Source of the DNA: Sabethes cyaneus
Lineage: Eukaryota; Arthropoda; Insecta; Diptera; Culicidae
Direction: 5' to 3'
Assembly (NCBI RefSeq): GCF_943734655.1
Contig: NC_071354.1
Location: 71,925,338-71,989,337 of the forward strand
DNA length: 64,000 nucleotides
The position numbers were made by a program, and so were the translations under genes. Within the stretch, counting starts at the first letter, position 1. Each line of letters opens with the position of its first letter. The notes under the pieces were generated by a model. It searched no databases. It saw nothing but the letters and a program-made list of their open reading frames with translations, and was not told the DNA's origin. Shown here in pieces: positions 34,475 through 45,306 of this stretch.

Positions 34475-35564
34475 TAGGGTAGATGCTCCAGTAGTTGTGG
34501 TAGTACCAGTAGTGGTGGAAACTCGAAATATATCGTAATTTTGGCGGATTTCGAGATAATTTCAGTTTTCTATTGTTAAATATATATTTGTTAAAAGTTT
34601 TATCTAAGATACACAGTTAACCCTCTAACGGGCAACATCCTAAAAACGATGCGATCAAGCTAATGACTATTTTATCATGAAAATGCACTCAAAAGAACCT
34701 TAAGTTCTGATTTTCATGCAAAAATAATTATCTGGAGGAGCGCTAGGTTACAAAAAGTCCAATTTATCTTTTGCGTTTTTCATGTCTAACGCTCTACCTA
34801 GATATTTTTTCAGTTCAAATACATTACAAAATTGAAATAAAGCATGAAATTTACTCATAGAAAAATTATAAGGTCAATCATTTTGTTCTAGATATCCTTT
34901 TTCTCCAAAAGTAAAAAAGGGAATATTCGCGCATTAATTATTTTCGAAATTTTTCGGAATTTTTGTTTTTGAAAGATGATAACTTTTGAATGCATAGACA
35001 GAATGTTGTGATATTATCAAAATGCCAAGAAATCTATTCTGAACACATTTTGCGTATTGTCAATTCAAAACAAATTTCGTATGCAACTCTGGAGCTTCAA
35101 AAGCGAAGGTCGTGTACAGACGGTCTTACCCGTTAGAGGGTTAACATTCAAGATGTTGATGCTAAAATTACAAATTCCTTTTCATCAGACCAATAAAGTA
35201 CAATTCCTTAAGAAATTCGTAACAATCCATAGCATTTCAACAAGCCTACGCTGTTATCCACCTGCTGCCATGCTCACTGCAAGCGTTACTAAGGCGGTAA
35301 ACAACATTCCACTATTATAGGCAAATTTTCCACTATTAAAGGAACATTAGCACTACTTTAGGAGCACATACTAATGTCAGGAAAAGCAATATTTTAAATA
35401 TATCAACCAGCAGAATGGTATAATTTTGGTACTTATTTAAAGCTAACATTATCGTGCACCATATTATCATGTAGTTCAATTGGAAGCTGATAAATCGTGC
35501 GTTCAAATTGTCTTTAAACACTATCCCCCGACATAATCCCTCCATTACTAGGGCATCTACCCTA
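34475..35564. mobile_element. TA-flanked element with GGGTAGATGC ends
   Basis: The left end TAGGGTAGATGCTCCAGTA (34475) and reverse-complemented right end TAGGGTAGATGCCCTAGTA (35564) match with two mismatches. TA is at both edges. The phrase TCCACTATTA is repeated inside the right half (about 35305-35345). It hosts a TTAA MITE at 34617-35144. Confidence 0.75.
34617..35144. mobile_element. Nested TTAA-flanked piggyBac-like MITE
   Basis: Inverted ends TTAACCCTCTAACGGG (34617-34632; reverse complement ending 35144) include TTAA at each outer edge, the piggyBac-type target. It has no transposase. A diverged fragment of the same family is at 7325-7490. Confidence 0.75.
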
Positions 35565-36697
35565 ATGCATGTGATGAAAAATCGTTTCCTAATTTGTTGA
35601 CCATTAAATTTTATACTATATATTATCAGCAATATAAAATTATATAGCAATCAGATATCAGATCGTTCGAGATAATAAATACATTTATTTCGGGTTATAA
35701 TTTATACACTCAAAAATTTGGCTTTATAATTTTGCTCGTAACTAATCCTTGGCTATTTAATTCATAACTGCCAAACTAATCGTCCAATCAGAAATCTTTC
35801 GTAAAGCGTTGCTGTACCACAGTACTTTGATAATAAAGCTTATTACGTACAAAATGCGTGGGTTAACTCAAAATGATGAAAAAAATGACGAAAATGATGA
35901 AATGAAGTGCACAGGTGGCAAACGATAACAACTCATTTCAAACATAATTTCTGAGCTTCAAACTCTCACAAACTTTTCTGGTGTGGTAAAAAAAAAACTT
36001 TAGGACTAAGGGTGCGCACTACACACTTAAAAAAAGTACCGAGTTCGGTAAAATATCGTAAATTTTACCGAACTCTGAGCAGCAGAACGTTCGATAAAAA
36101 AATTTCATGATGCCAAAATTTTTTTCACAATCATTGATATCTGATACATTCATAAAAAAGTTATGAAGGCATGTCTGAAATCATATTTGGTTACAGATAT
36201 TTATTGAATTCGGCAAAATTTTGAAATTTTCGAAATTTCATTTAAATAAACGCCAACACAGGGTATCGACCAGTGTCTTAGAGCAACGAAGCTATACTGT
36301 ATAGATGCGAAACTTTATGACGAACAAAGTATGAACGTATGTTCAAATCCCGCTGAGATATTTACGATTTTATGAAGGCGGAACAAAACACATTTCTGTA
36401 ATTTCCAAATTTTATCAGTTTTATGTGAAAGAAATGAATGACAAAATTTGAATGATTCATTCTAAACGTCACCTACGTTTTTGATAAGAAGAAATATGCA
36501 CTTTCCACACAATTTGGCACCTAAATGGCTCAAGAATTACTTTTAAAAAGCGCGACTAAGAGCGAGTTGTAAAAAGTTATTTTGGACCAATCAGTAGATG
36601 GTATTTGGACAAATTATAAGGAAAAATTTATTGTAGTTGTTAACAATTTCATAGCTTGGTACGTTTACAATAAAAAAAATAAAATATGTTAAACTTT
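35565..36697. other. AT-rich intronic sequence
   Basis: A short hairpin (ACCGAGTTCGGTAAAAT pairing with ATTTTACCGAACTC) lies near 36038-36073 and resembles a MITE end. Nothing else is recognised. Confidence 0.4.
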
Positions 36698-37585
36698 TTA
36701 CCTTTGTTGTACTCTATAAAAAAGGTTTAGGAATTGGTCGAAAAACACGAAATTGTTCCGAGGGCCGGAGGGCCGAGTCACATATACCAATCGATCAGGT
36801 TCGACGAACTGAGCAATGTTTCTCTCTCTATGTATGTATGTATGTATGTATGCATGTATGTGTGTGTGTGTGTGCGTGTGTGCGTGTGTATGTATGTGAG
36901 TGAGTGTGTGGGTGTGAGTGAGTGTGTGTGTGTGAGTGTGTGTGTGTGAGTGTGTGTGTGTGTGTGTTGTGTATGTGTGCGTGTGTGTCATGCTTGGATT
37001 TTCGATCGCCTATTTCTCGGAGATGGCTTAACCGATTCATTCGCTTTTACTTTTGTTTGAAAGGTATTATTGCCTAGTATATCAGTACTCAATTGTTTCG
37101 TGGTCCGACTTTTCGTTTAAAATTTATAAGTCAAAATGTGAAAATTACGTGACACGACTTTCTCCAGAACCACACAATCGATTTCAACGATCTTAGTACC
37201 AAATGAAAGCTCTTGCTATTACTAAACTTTTAACTAGGTTTTATTGAAAATAAACAAGCAGTTTAGAAGTTACTCTCAAAAAACCTGATTTGACTAGGTA
37301 CAAATGAACGCCTGTTTCTCTGAGATGGCCTTACCGATTTATGCGCTATTCATCTCATTTAAAACGTAATATAGCCGGATAGATCAATATTGATTTGTAT
37401 CTTGATTGGATGTTTAATTAGAAAGTTATGAACAATCGTGAACATCAAAATTAACAATAATTTATAATGATTTAAACCAAGATAATTCCACTAGTTTCAA
37501 TTATTTTAGGATTAAACGAGAGGTCTTAATACTCCGAATATATCTGCCAAATTTCATAAGAATTACCGGTTTTACCGATCAAAAG
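36698..37585 (+). mobile_element. Dispersed ACCTTTGTTATAC element, plus orientation
   Basis: It begins TTTACCTTTGTTGTAC, then CGAAAAACACGAAATTG and GGGCCGGAGGGCCGAGTC, then a (TG)n/(TATG)n microsatellite (about 36829-36969), then CGGAGATGGCTTAACCGATT. The last shared block is ACCGGTTTTACCGATCAAAA. The same order occurs in inverse orientation at 42250-43010. No ORF beyond microsatellite frames. Confidence 0.8.
36829..36969. repeat. (TATG)n / (TG)n microsatellite
   Basis: Imperfect TATG repeats pass into TG repeats with GTGAG interruptions. The array sits inside the dispersed element. The inverse copy has (CA)n at the homologous place (about 42862-42888), so the tract is ancestral to the family. 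Confidence 0.95.
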
Positions 37586-38584
37586 ATATTTAAAAATAAT
37601 TGATGAAATTTATTCCAGAAAATTTTACTGATATGAACCAGTGGAACCAAAACTCAAAGTGACAAAAATCTGATTTCGAGAAAAACGAAGTCAAAGTATG
37701 CTGCTGCTGTGTAGTTTAAAGCTATCATTTCATATCTTTGGCTGTTTGCAACATTTATATGATCTGATTAGAGTAAAATGTAGCTAGCTTACGAAATTCT
37801 TAATCGTTTGCTGTCATTACCTTTTTTTTTAAATTTTGCGACTTGGTCCGGTCTGATTTAACACCGACCAAATAATCTACTAAGTTATTCAGTATGTTAA
37901 AATGCACTCTAAAGAGTATTTATTGCTAGGATGCGTTAGGTTTATCACTAGCACAGCGTTAACAAACAATTGAATTGAGCTCCGTAGACGTGTCGATTTC
38001 TATATGAGAATTTCCCGGTCAAAACGCCAAAAAAAAGCAATTTTGGATTCGACTATGTTTGATTGGAATTGACACGAGAAAATGTGAAAGTAATTTCTTT
38101 CTAAACCTATTTCCAGATATACCTATAAGTAAAAGAAAATAAAAGACGTTGCAGTAAAAGAAAATAAATTACGACAAACTGCGTCTTTCCTTCAAAAAGA
38201 AGGTACTACCATTAGTCGTGGGGAGGATTATTCGGTACCAAATTTAGGATTGCTAAAAGTAATCTCATTTCTAAATACCCCAACAAACACCGAAGCTGAA
38301 GTAAAATGCTACTGATTTGGTCACAGCTGATTTAACTCTGAATACAGGCGGTAGACGCTGAATAAATTTAAGCAAAGGCCTCTGTATTCTATAAATGATT
38401 AAGCAGCCAACGAATGCGCTGTAAATCAGCTGCTTCACACAATAGTGTCACAAGCAGATTAGGCGCATCTTCAACCTCTCCACAACCCGTCAATATTCTC
38501 AATAATTGTGCTATACTAACTGAATAAACGATTTGTCATTTTAATAAACAGTCCTCCCACGAAACATTTATGCGCTGATGAAAT
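37586..38584. other. AT-rich intronic sequence, nothing recognised
   Basis: No coding, terminal-repeat or RNA signature was found. Confidence 0.4.
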
Positions 38585-40019
38585 CACGGTGTTCAAAATA
38601 CCGTTATTAAAAAATAAAATAGGCCATTTTAACGGAAAATGCCAGTTGATTTGTATTGCCCTCCTACACCCCTGAACCAATTTTCAAAAAAATCGATCGA
38701 CGAATTTTTGAGTTACGCCTTTTTGAAGTTTTAAAGGGCAGATTGCTCATATAAAGTAAATAAAAACCTTCAATGACACTTCCAAAATAAACGTAAATCA
38801 CAGCCGGTATTGATTTTCATGCAACATATGCGCATTGTCGACCATTTTAGGAGTTTTACGCTATATTGGGACTAACCGGAAATGTTCCGGATTAAGTTAT
38901 CGCTGTGGAAAATAGCCGGCATCGAATATGAACAAATACTTATCATGTGACACCTCAAATTGCGCCAGAACTTAAAAACTAGATCACTGATAGTCAGATC
39001 AACTACCTAGCGCCACATTGGTTGTATCTGGACAAATTCCGGGGACTTCCGGGAACACCCAGACAAGTGGCCAATTTCGTCCATGAACAAAAACCTATCG
39101 TGCGATACCTTAAATGACACTAGAATTCAATAACTAGATCAATGGAAGCCAAATCTGCTATCTGGGGTTAGATTTGATCATATCTGGACATATTTGGGGG
39201 ACTCTGGGAACCCCTGGGAAGTCAATAACACAATCTGGTACATTTTTGATAATAAAGACATGTTCGGAATTGGCCATTGTGGTTCTTGGTACTCAATTTG
39301 GCTTACTTGGATAAAATAGAAAGTTTTAGTGTGATTTAAGATGTCGTATGATGAGTTTTTGTTCATGTTCGAAATTGGTCATTTCCTAGGGTTTTCCGGA
39401 GTACCCCAAACATGTCCAGATATGACCAAACTTGAGCCTAGATAGCAAATTTGGCTTTCATTGCTCTAGTTATTGAATTCTAGTGTGATTTAAGGTGCCG
39501 CACGATAAGTTTTTGTTTATGGACAAAACTGGCCACTGGTCTGGGTGTTTCCGGAGGTCCCCGGAACTTGTCGATGTGTCACCAGCGTGGCGCTAGGTAT
39601 TTGATCTGACCGTCAGTGATCTAGTTTTTAAATTCTGGCGTAATTTAAAGTGTCGCATGATAAGTATTTGTGCATGTTCGTTATTGACTATTTCCCACAA
39701 CGATAACTTAATCCGGAACATTTCCGGTTAGTCTCAATACAGCGTAAAACTCCTAAAATGGTCGGCAATGGACATATGTTGCATAAAAAATCACTACCGG
39801 CTGTGATTTACGTTCATTTTGGAAGTGTCATTGAAGATTTTTATTTACTTTATATGAGCAATCTGCCCTTTAAAACTTCAAGAGGGCGTAACTCAAAAAT
39901 TCGTCGATCGATTTTTTTAAAAATTGGCTCAGAGGTGTAGGATGGCAATACAAACCAACTGGCATTTTCCGTTTAAATGGCCTATTTTATTTTTTAATAA
40001 CGGTATTTTGAACACCGTG
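38585..40019. mobile_element. Large foldback element with CACGGTGTTCAAAA ends
   Basis: Two arms of about 650 bp (from 38585 rightward and from 40019 leftward) are reverse complements with about 10% divergence. The termini are CACGGTGTTCAAAATACCGT. A 5-bp direct repeat GAAAT flanks it (38580-38584 and 40020-40024). The inner part of each arm holds diverged tandem units of about 155 bp (CTTATCRTGYGACACCTTAAA-type, near 38940 and 39095). The CACGGTG terminus plus 5-bp duplication resembles Transib ends, but no transposase is present, so that assignment is inference. A single-arm copy is at 53465-53953. Confidence 0.8.
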
Positions 40020-40033
40020 GAAATATTTTAACA

Positions 40034-40846
40034 GCCATTATTATTCAGACATAGCTGAATATGCATCGTGTAAAATTTATGTAAACAATTCTACAATACT
40101 CATGCAACCGAACTTATACAACCTATTTCGCTTGAGGCAGAAAATAACACTTGTTAAGCGATTATATCGCCCTTTATATAACCTCCGTGCGCCTTGTTTC
40201 CAGCTATGCGCAAATTGGTTATTTAAAAACGCGCAAAAGCCTCTGTTAAGCTCCATTGCAGCTTCGAAAGCAGCTATTAGCGAGCATTCTGCAACTTTTG
40301 AAATTTAAAAATAGATTATTTTTTGGCTGCATAAAGGTTGATGAGACATTGATTAAGCGACTGAAAAAGCATTGCAAAACTATTTCTCGTTCTAAAAATA
40401 GAATTGACAGCATTGCGCAAATTGGTTATTTAAAAACACGCAAAAGCCTCTATTAAGCTCCATTGCCGCTTTGAATGCAGCTACCCAAGTAACAATTCCA
40501 GGCTGATCAAACGTTTTTTAGCTGAATTTATTCAACTTGTGGCTGAACTATGGTTTAGTATTAGAAATAAAAAACTTTTTCGGGTCTTAAATATCTAAGT
40601 CAAGCTTCGGGCTTGCTAATAGCTGCTTTGATGCTGTAATGCAGCTTAACAGAGGCTTTTGCGCGTTTTTAAATAACCAATTTGCGCAAAGCTGGAAACA
40701 AGGCGCACAGAGGCGATATAACGGCTTAACAAGTGTTTTTCCGCCTCGAATAAAATAGGTTGTATAAGTTCTCCAATTTCGGCTGAATAAGTATTGTACA
40801 ATTGTTTACATAAATTTTATTCGATGCATATCCAGCTATGGCTGAA
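40034..40846. mobile_element. Foldback element with TTCAGCCATAGCTG ends
   Basis: Arms of about 240 bp (40034-40285 and 40615-40846) are reverse complements carrying TTATTCAGNCATAGCTG near the outer ends and GCAAATTGGTTATTTAAAAA further in. The latter, with its neighbour CGCAAAAGCCTCT, is also directly repeated at about 40209 and 40418, so part of an arm was duplicated. No ORF. Confidence 0.75.
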
Positions 40847-41699
40847 TAAGGCCATTACAAATATTTTATAAAGTTTTTGTCCTTCCGGTGTTCGGCCACT
40901 GAAGGGGGGGGGGGGGGGCGAAAAAAAAACAAAGTGAATTTTTTAATCGAGCAAAAAAACATGGATTTTAAAAATTTTCATTTAAGGTTTAAACGTGAAA
41001 ATCGAATCTATTCTTGCTTATAATATATACGTTATTAGTTTCTATCCAAAAATATACGAAAAACCCGATTTAATCCACCTAGTGGTGAAAGGAACCTTTG
41101 TTATACGGTCTTACTTGCTATTTGAGATAGAAATCGACACGTCTTCGGAACATAATTCATCTATTGGTTATCGTTGCGTAGTGTGTTGGTTTACATAAAA
41201 TTTTTGAAAATTGAAAAAGTTTACAAAATTTGAACAAAATAGGAACACTTTTAAATTTCGATGGATCCTTTTTTCATGAAATTGCTGAGTAAGGATAAGT
41301 AAGTTGTTATTAATCTGAGTAAGTGCAAATAAAAGTAAGTTGTAAGAGGAAATCTTATCCTTTAGCATATACATTGTCTAGTAAAGGTCTAGTTTATAGG
41401 TTTATGAACTATGCATAGTTTCCTGTAATGACATTCTATTTGAATCACATCAATAGAGTTTTCTTGAATAATTTTCATCAATTTTTATTAACTCACGCTG
41501 TTGTATTTTATACAACACGTGTAGGTTTTTCAACGCCATATTGTTGTAAAGTTACAAATCGTTGTTTAACTAACGTATATTCTTCAACAAACTTATTGTG
41601 AGCAAAACGTCATAATTATTCAATGCATTAATAATTTAAATTGTTGGGAAAATGTATGCAGCAAAACTATCAACAAATGTAAAATGTTTAAAATGTATC
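40847..41699. other. AT-rich intronic sequence with a G-run
   Basis: A 14-base G-run lies at 40905-40918, followed by an A-run. Nothing else is recognised. Confidence 0.45.
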
Positions 41700-42190
41700 C
41701 GTCTGCTGGTAGTCGAGTAATTCGTAGTCAAAATTAGGGTATTTTTTATAATCAAAGTTCTACAGTTCCTAAACAAGCAAACATACAGGTATACTATTTT
41801 CAGCAAAGTTGTGTATTTTTTTTTGTACAATTTTGTAGTACATGAAAAAGTCATACAACAATTACAAAAAGAGCAAAAATAGAAAAACTGATTTTACAAA
41901 TTCATATACAATAAATAAGATATTTCTATCTTCGCTGCAGAGATAGAAGGTTACTGTCTTTAGAAAAATTTCTTGTAATAATATGCTCTATAACTTTGCA
42001 GAACACATCAATGTGTTATATTGACACTAAAGAAAAGTATTTTTTTTAATTTCACTTTTAGGGGGATTAATAAAAATTTAAATTCCACCAGACGATAGAG
42101 CTTTCAATTTCAAGAAACTCTTCCAAAGGTTCGATAAACCTAAAACCAAGTTTTCCCAGTCAAAACTCTAGTGCACACGTTTTCTTTTGT
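41700..42190. mobile_element. Second copy of the repeat interior seen at 1170-1620
   Basis: Extended homology to 1170-1620 in the same orientation, including CAGTTCCTAAACAAGCAAA, GAGATAGAAGGTTACTG and CAGAACACATCAATGTGTTA. The terminal repeats of the 965-1823 element are not visible here, so this is a truncated copy. Confidence 0.75.
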
Positions 42191-42249
42191 TTGGGGCTGT
42201 TGTGCGCGCGAGTAACTGTGTTACAAAAGTTGGCGCGAGTGTTCGACGG

Positions 42250-42852
42250 TTAATATATTTTAACCGGTAAAACCAATTCTTATGAAATTTTGCATATATA
42301 TTCGTAGTATCAAAACCTCTCGATTGATATTAAAATAATTGAAATTGGGTTGATTATCTTGGTTAAAATCTGAATTAATTTTTGTTAATTTTGGTGTGGT
42401 GTATACGGTTGCTCGTAACTTTCAAATTAAACGTCCAATCAAAAAACCATTCAATAGTGATCTATTAGGATATATTATCTTTCGAATGAGACTAATAGCG
42501 CATAAATCGGTTTGGCCATCTCTAAGAAACAGGCGATAATTATTACCTTGTCAAAACAGGTTTTTTAAGGCTAACTTTTAAACTACTTGTTTGTTTTCAA
42601 TTAAAAATTCCTGAACAATTTACCTTTAATAAGGGCTTTCATTTGATACTAAGATCGATGAAATCGGTCATGTAGTTTCGAAGAAACCCGTGTCACGTAT
42701 TTTTCACATTTTTGCTTATAACTTTTAAACGAAACGTCGTATCACGAAGCAACTCAATAGTGATCTACTAGACAATAACACCTTTCAAACAAAAGTAATA
42801 GCGAACCATTCGGTTCAGCCATCTCTGAGAAACAGGCGATAGAAAAAATCAT

Positions 42853-42892
<40 letters not shown>

Positions 42893-43010
42893 TTGCTCAA
42901 ATCGTCGAACCCTATCGATTGGTATATGTGACTTGGCCCTCCGGGCCTCGGATCAATTTCGTGTTTTTCGACCAATTTTTAAACCTTTGTTATAGTATAA
43001 CAAAGGTAAA
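42250..43010 (-). mobile_element. Dispersed ACCTTTGTTATAC element, minus orientation
   Basis: Reverse-complement counterpart of 36698-37585. From 43010 leftward it reads ACCTTTGTTATACTATAAC, CGAAAAACACGAAATTGATC, GGCCCGGAGGGCCAAGTC and a CA/TG tract, ending with the ACCGGTTAAAATA-type block near 42260. The terminus TTTGTTATACTATAACAAA is itself a perfect palindrome. Confidence 0.8.
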
Positions 43011-44252
43011 AAGACAAAAACGAAGGAAATTTTTTTTGGACGATTTCCGGAAATTCCATTGTTCGAATTTCCATTTCTGTTTCGTGCTAGAAGCGTTAAT
43101 TCAACTCGGAGGTTCATTTTTCGAGTTTTTCAGACTGTAGAGCCCACAGACAATTGATTTTATAAAAAGAAATTTGACTCATATCCTACAAATTATTTTT
43201 GTGCCCCCCGATTTTTCAAGCCAATTTCCAAGGGGGGTGGAGAGGGTGACAAAAACTTTAAATATGATTTGCAATGGCCTAATTATGGCTGCTAAAATGT
43301 TTATTCAGCGTATAAATGTTTCTTGGGACCGTAAACACCTAATTCTGCGCACCCCGCATTTTAGTCTTCCCAATTTCCCAATTCACGCAAATTTTTATCT
43401 TAATTAACACATCTAGGAAAATATGTGTATATAGAGCATTTACATATATTTGAGAACGCTATGATTTTTAAGGAAAATGTGCGATGCGCAGAATTAGGAA
43501 CCATACGCAGAATTTGTTGCGTTTACGGTACGTCGTTATGAAAAGTTACTCTTGGCAAAAAATATTATGTTTAATGGAAAATGAATTCTTTTTCATAAAG
43601 TTTTGATCATAGATAATAGTAAAAATCAAATTAGAAAGATTGTGTTCCAGACATGACCACGTAGTTGCCGTAGAGCTACGTTAGGCTGATTTCCGCGAAG
43701 AAACCTCTCCAAGCACCCGATGCTCAATTTTGAAGTCATTAACGTAACAGCAGAGCAATGCTTTGATTGCGCCTGACGGCTATGCATTTTCGATGCTATG
43801 CATTTAACAGAGTATAAACTCAGGCAAATAGTAACGTGGAACATGGGAAACATAACGCTTGGAACAATTCGCTGAATTATGCTTATTTGCTGACAAAACG
43901 TTTCAGTTTCAACGTTTCGTTATTGATTGTGATAAAAAATCGTAACAAATTGTTGAAATTTTGACGTAGGACTACGTCTTACGGCAAGTTTTGAGATAGG
44001 GTGTCATTCCAAAAAATCGAAAAATGCGAGCGTCACGAAAAATGAAAGATTTTGAGCACTAATAGCTCAGCGGTTTTCCGATCGATTTTCAATATTCTTA
44101 CACCAATCGATCGGAAAATCTTCTAAGAATTGACCCAAATGAAGAAAAGTATGGATTCTTGATGTTGAACTATTGAAAAATTGAAAATAATGAACCTATG
44201 TTTTACCAGAATTCTCGCTTCGTGATTGGTTAGAAGATTCTTTGCGATGATC
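43011..44252. other. Intronic sequence with a short palindrome
   Basis: The palindrome GACGTAGGACTACGTC lies at about 43963-43978, and the same 16-mer occurs at about 61325-61340. No gene was recognised. Confidence 0.45.
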
Positions 44253-44640
44253 TAAACCTATACTAATTTGATATCTGTGCTTGGAAAGTAAGCCAAAGCA
44301 AGTGACAAAGTTTCCTCATTTCAACAAGATTTCTTAACACCACGGTTAAACCTAGACCATTTTGATGTCCTTGCTTGGGAAGTACGCCGGAAAGAGTGAC
44401 AAAGCCCCCTCGTGCCAACAGATTGTTTACGAACGCGATTAAACCTAGTCCAATTTGATGTCTGTGTTAGGGAAGTGTGCCAGAAAAAATGACACAAGTT
44501 CGTTGTCCCAACAGATCGCAAATTCTTTACTGCGAGACGATTAAACCTCGACGAATTTGATATCTGGGTTGGAAAAATGTGCCTGCTGTAGTGTTCGGTT
44601 ATAATACGACTCTGTATGAATACGCATGCTTGCCGTTTCA
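44253..44640. repeat. Minisatellite, four units of about 93-102 bp
   Basis: Units begin at TAAACCT (44253, 44347, 44440 and 44542) and include the phrases AATTTGATRTCTG, GGAAGTRYGCC and GTGACAAAG. On the minus strand the tandem units stay open for 147 codons and give a repeated RFNR...CHFF/S...TSQARTS pattern. The frame tracks the repeat and lacks independent coding evidence, so it is treated as non-coding. Confidence 0.85.
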
Positions 44641-44819
44641 TTAGAAGTATAGTGAAAAGATGTGCTGTTGATAAAATAGGATTGAATTGGTAAAATCCCT
44701 TCAACGTGGGGAACCCTGGGTAATAAAAACAATCTTCAATTTCAGTAAGGTAGCAGGAAAGCAATGTGTTTGTGTTCTTGATTTTGTTAAATTGTTTTCA
44801 AATGCACAATCTTTTGAGA

Positions 44820-45020
44820 ATTGAACGTATGCAATGTTACTACTTTGGTAAATGTTACATACAACGCATGTAGCATGTATATATGTTGCATATAGCATGT
44901 ATACATGAAGAATCAAATAATTACAAGCATGAATACGTGCTACTATCACTACAAAAAGACTTACGTAGTCCTGCGTCACCGATATATGCGGTCGTGTCTT
45001 GTACACAAACCCTCTGATTT
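44820..45020 (-). repeat. Dispersed repeat shared with 32310-32460
   Basis: In reverse complement this block matches 32310-32460: ACAAGACACGACCGCATATA, GACTACGTAAG, then CATGTATACATGCTA-type sequence. It is part of an unidentified repeat family, probably the interior of the CCGTCAAAC-ended element. Confidence 0.65.
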
Positions 45021-45306
45021 TTCGCTGGTGTTTACTTTGGTTGCATGTTTACGATATGAATACAATTAAGAAATGTCTTTTAAAATTCGTTTTTAAGCAG
45101 TTTGCTTCATACGTCACTCTTTTTGAAGTGTGTTCAAAATCATCGTGTTACATCCAACGCTGTGAAAAAAATGTAAGTTCCATGCAATCTTGCACACAAT
45201 CATGCTGCTTGAAGACCCATGCTTCCACATAACCCTCGTAACAACAAACAGTTACGCTTTCGGACCCCAACATTGGTTTGCGTTACAATAGTATCAATCA
45301 ACTTAC

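Larger units (their letters stand above)
34346..45306 (-). other. 10.96 kb intron of the PDZ gene
   Basis: It lies between donor AGCGG|GTAAGTTGATT (45307/45306) and acceptor CCACAG (34346). It is densely occupied by non-autonomous elements: 34475-35564 with a nested TTAA MITE, 36698-37585, foldbacks 38585-40019 and 40034-40846, 41700-42190, 42250-43010, minisatellite 44253-44640 and repeat 44820-45020. No LINE or transposase coding remnant was recognised inside it, unlike the flanking intergenic DNA. Confidence 0.75.

Noticed and set aside
44321..44764. 147-codon minus-strand protein
   Set aside because: It coincides with the minisatellite units and has no recognisable domain.
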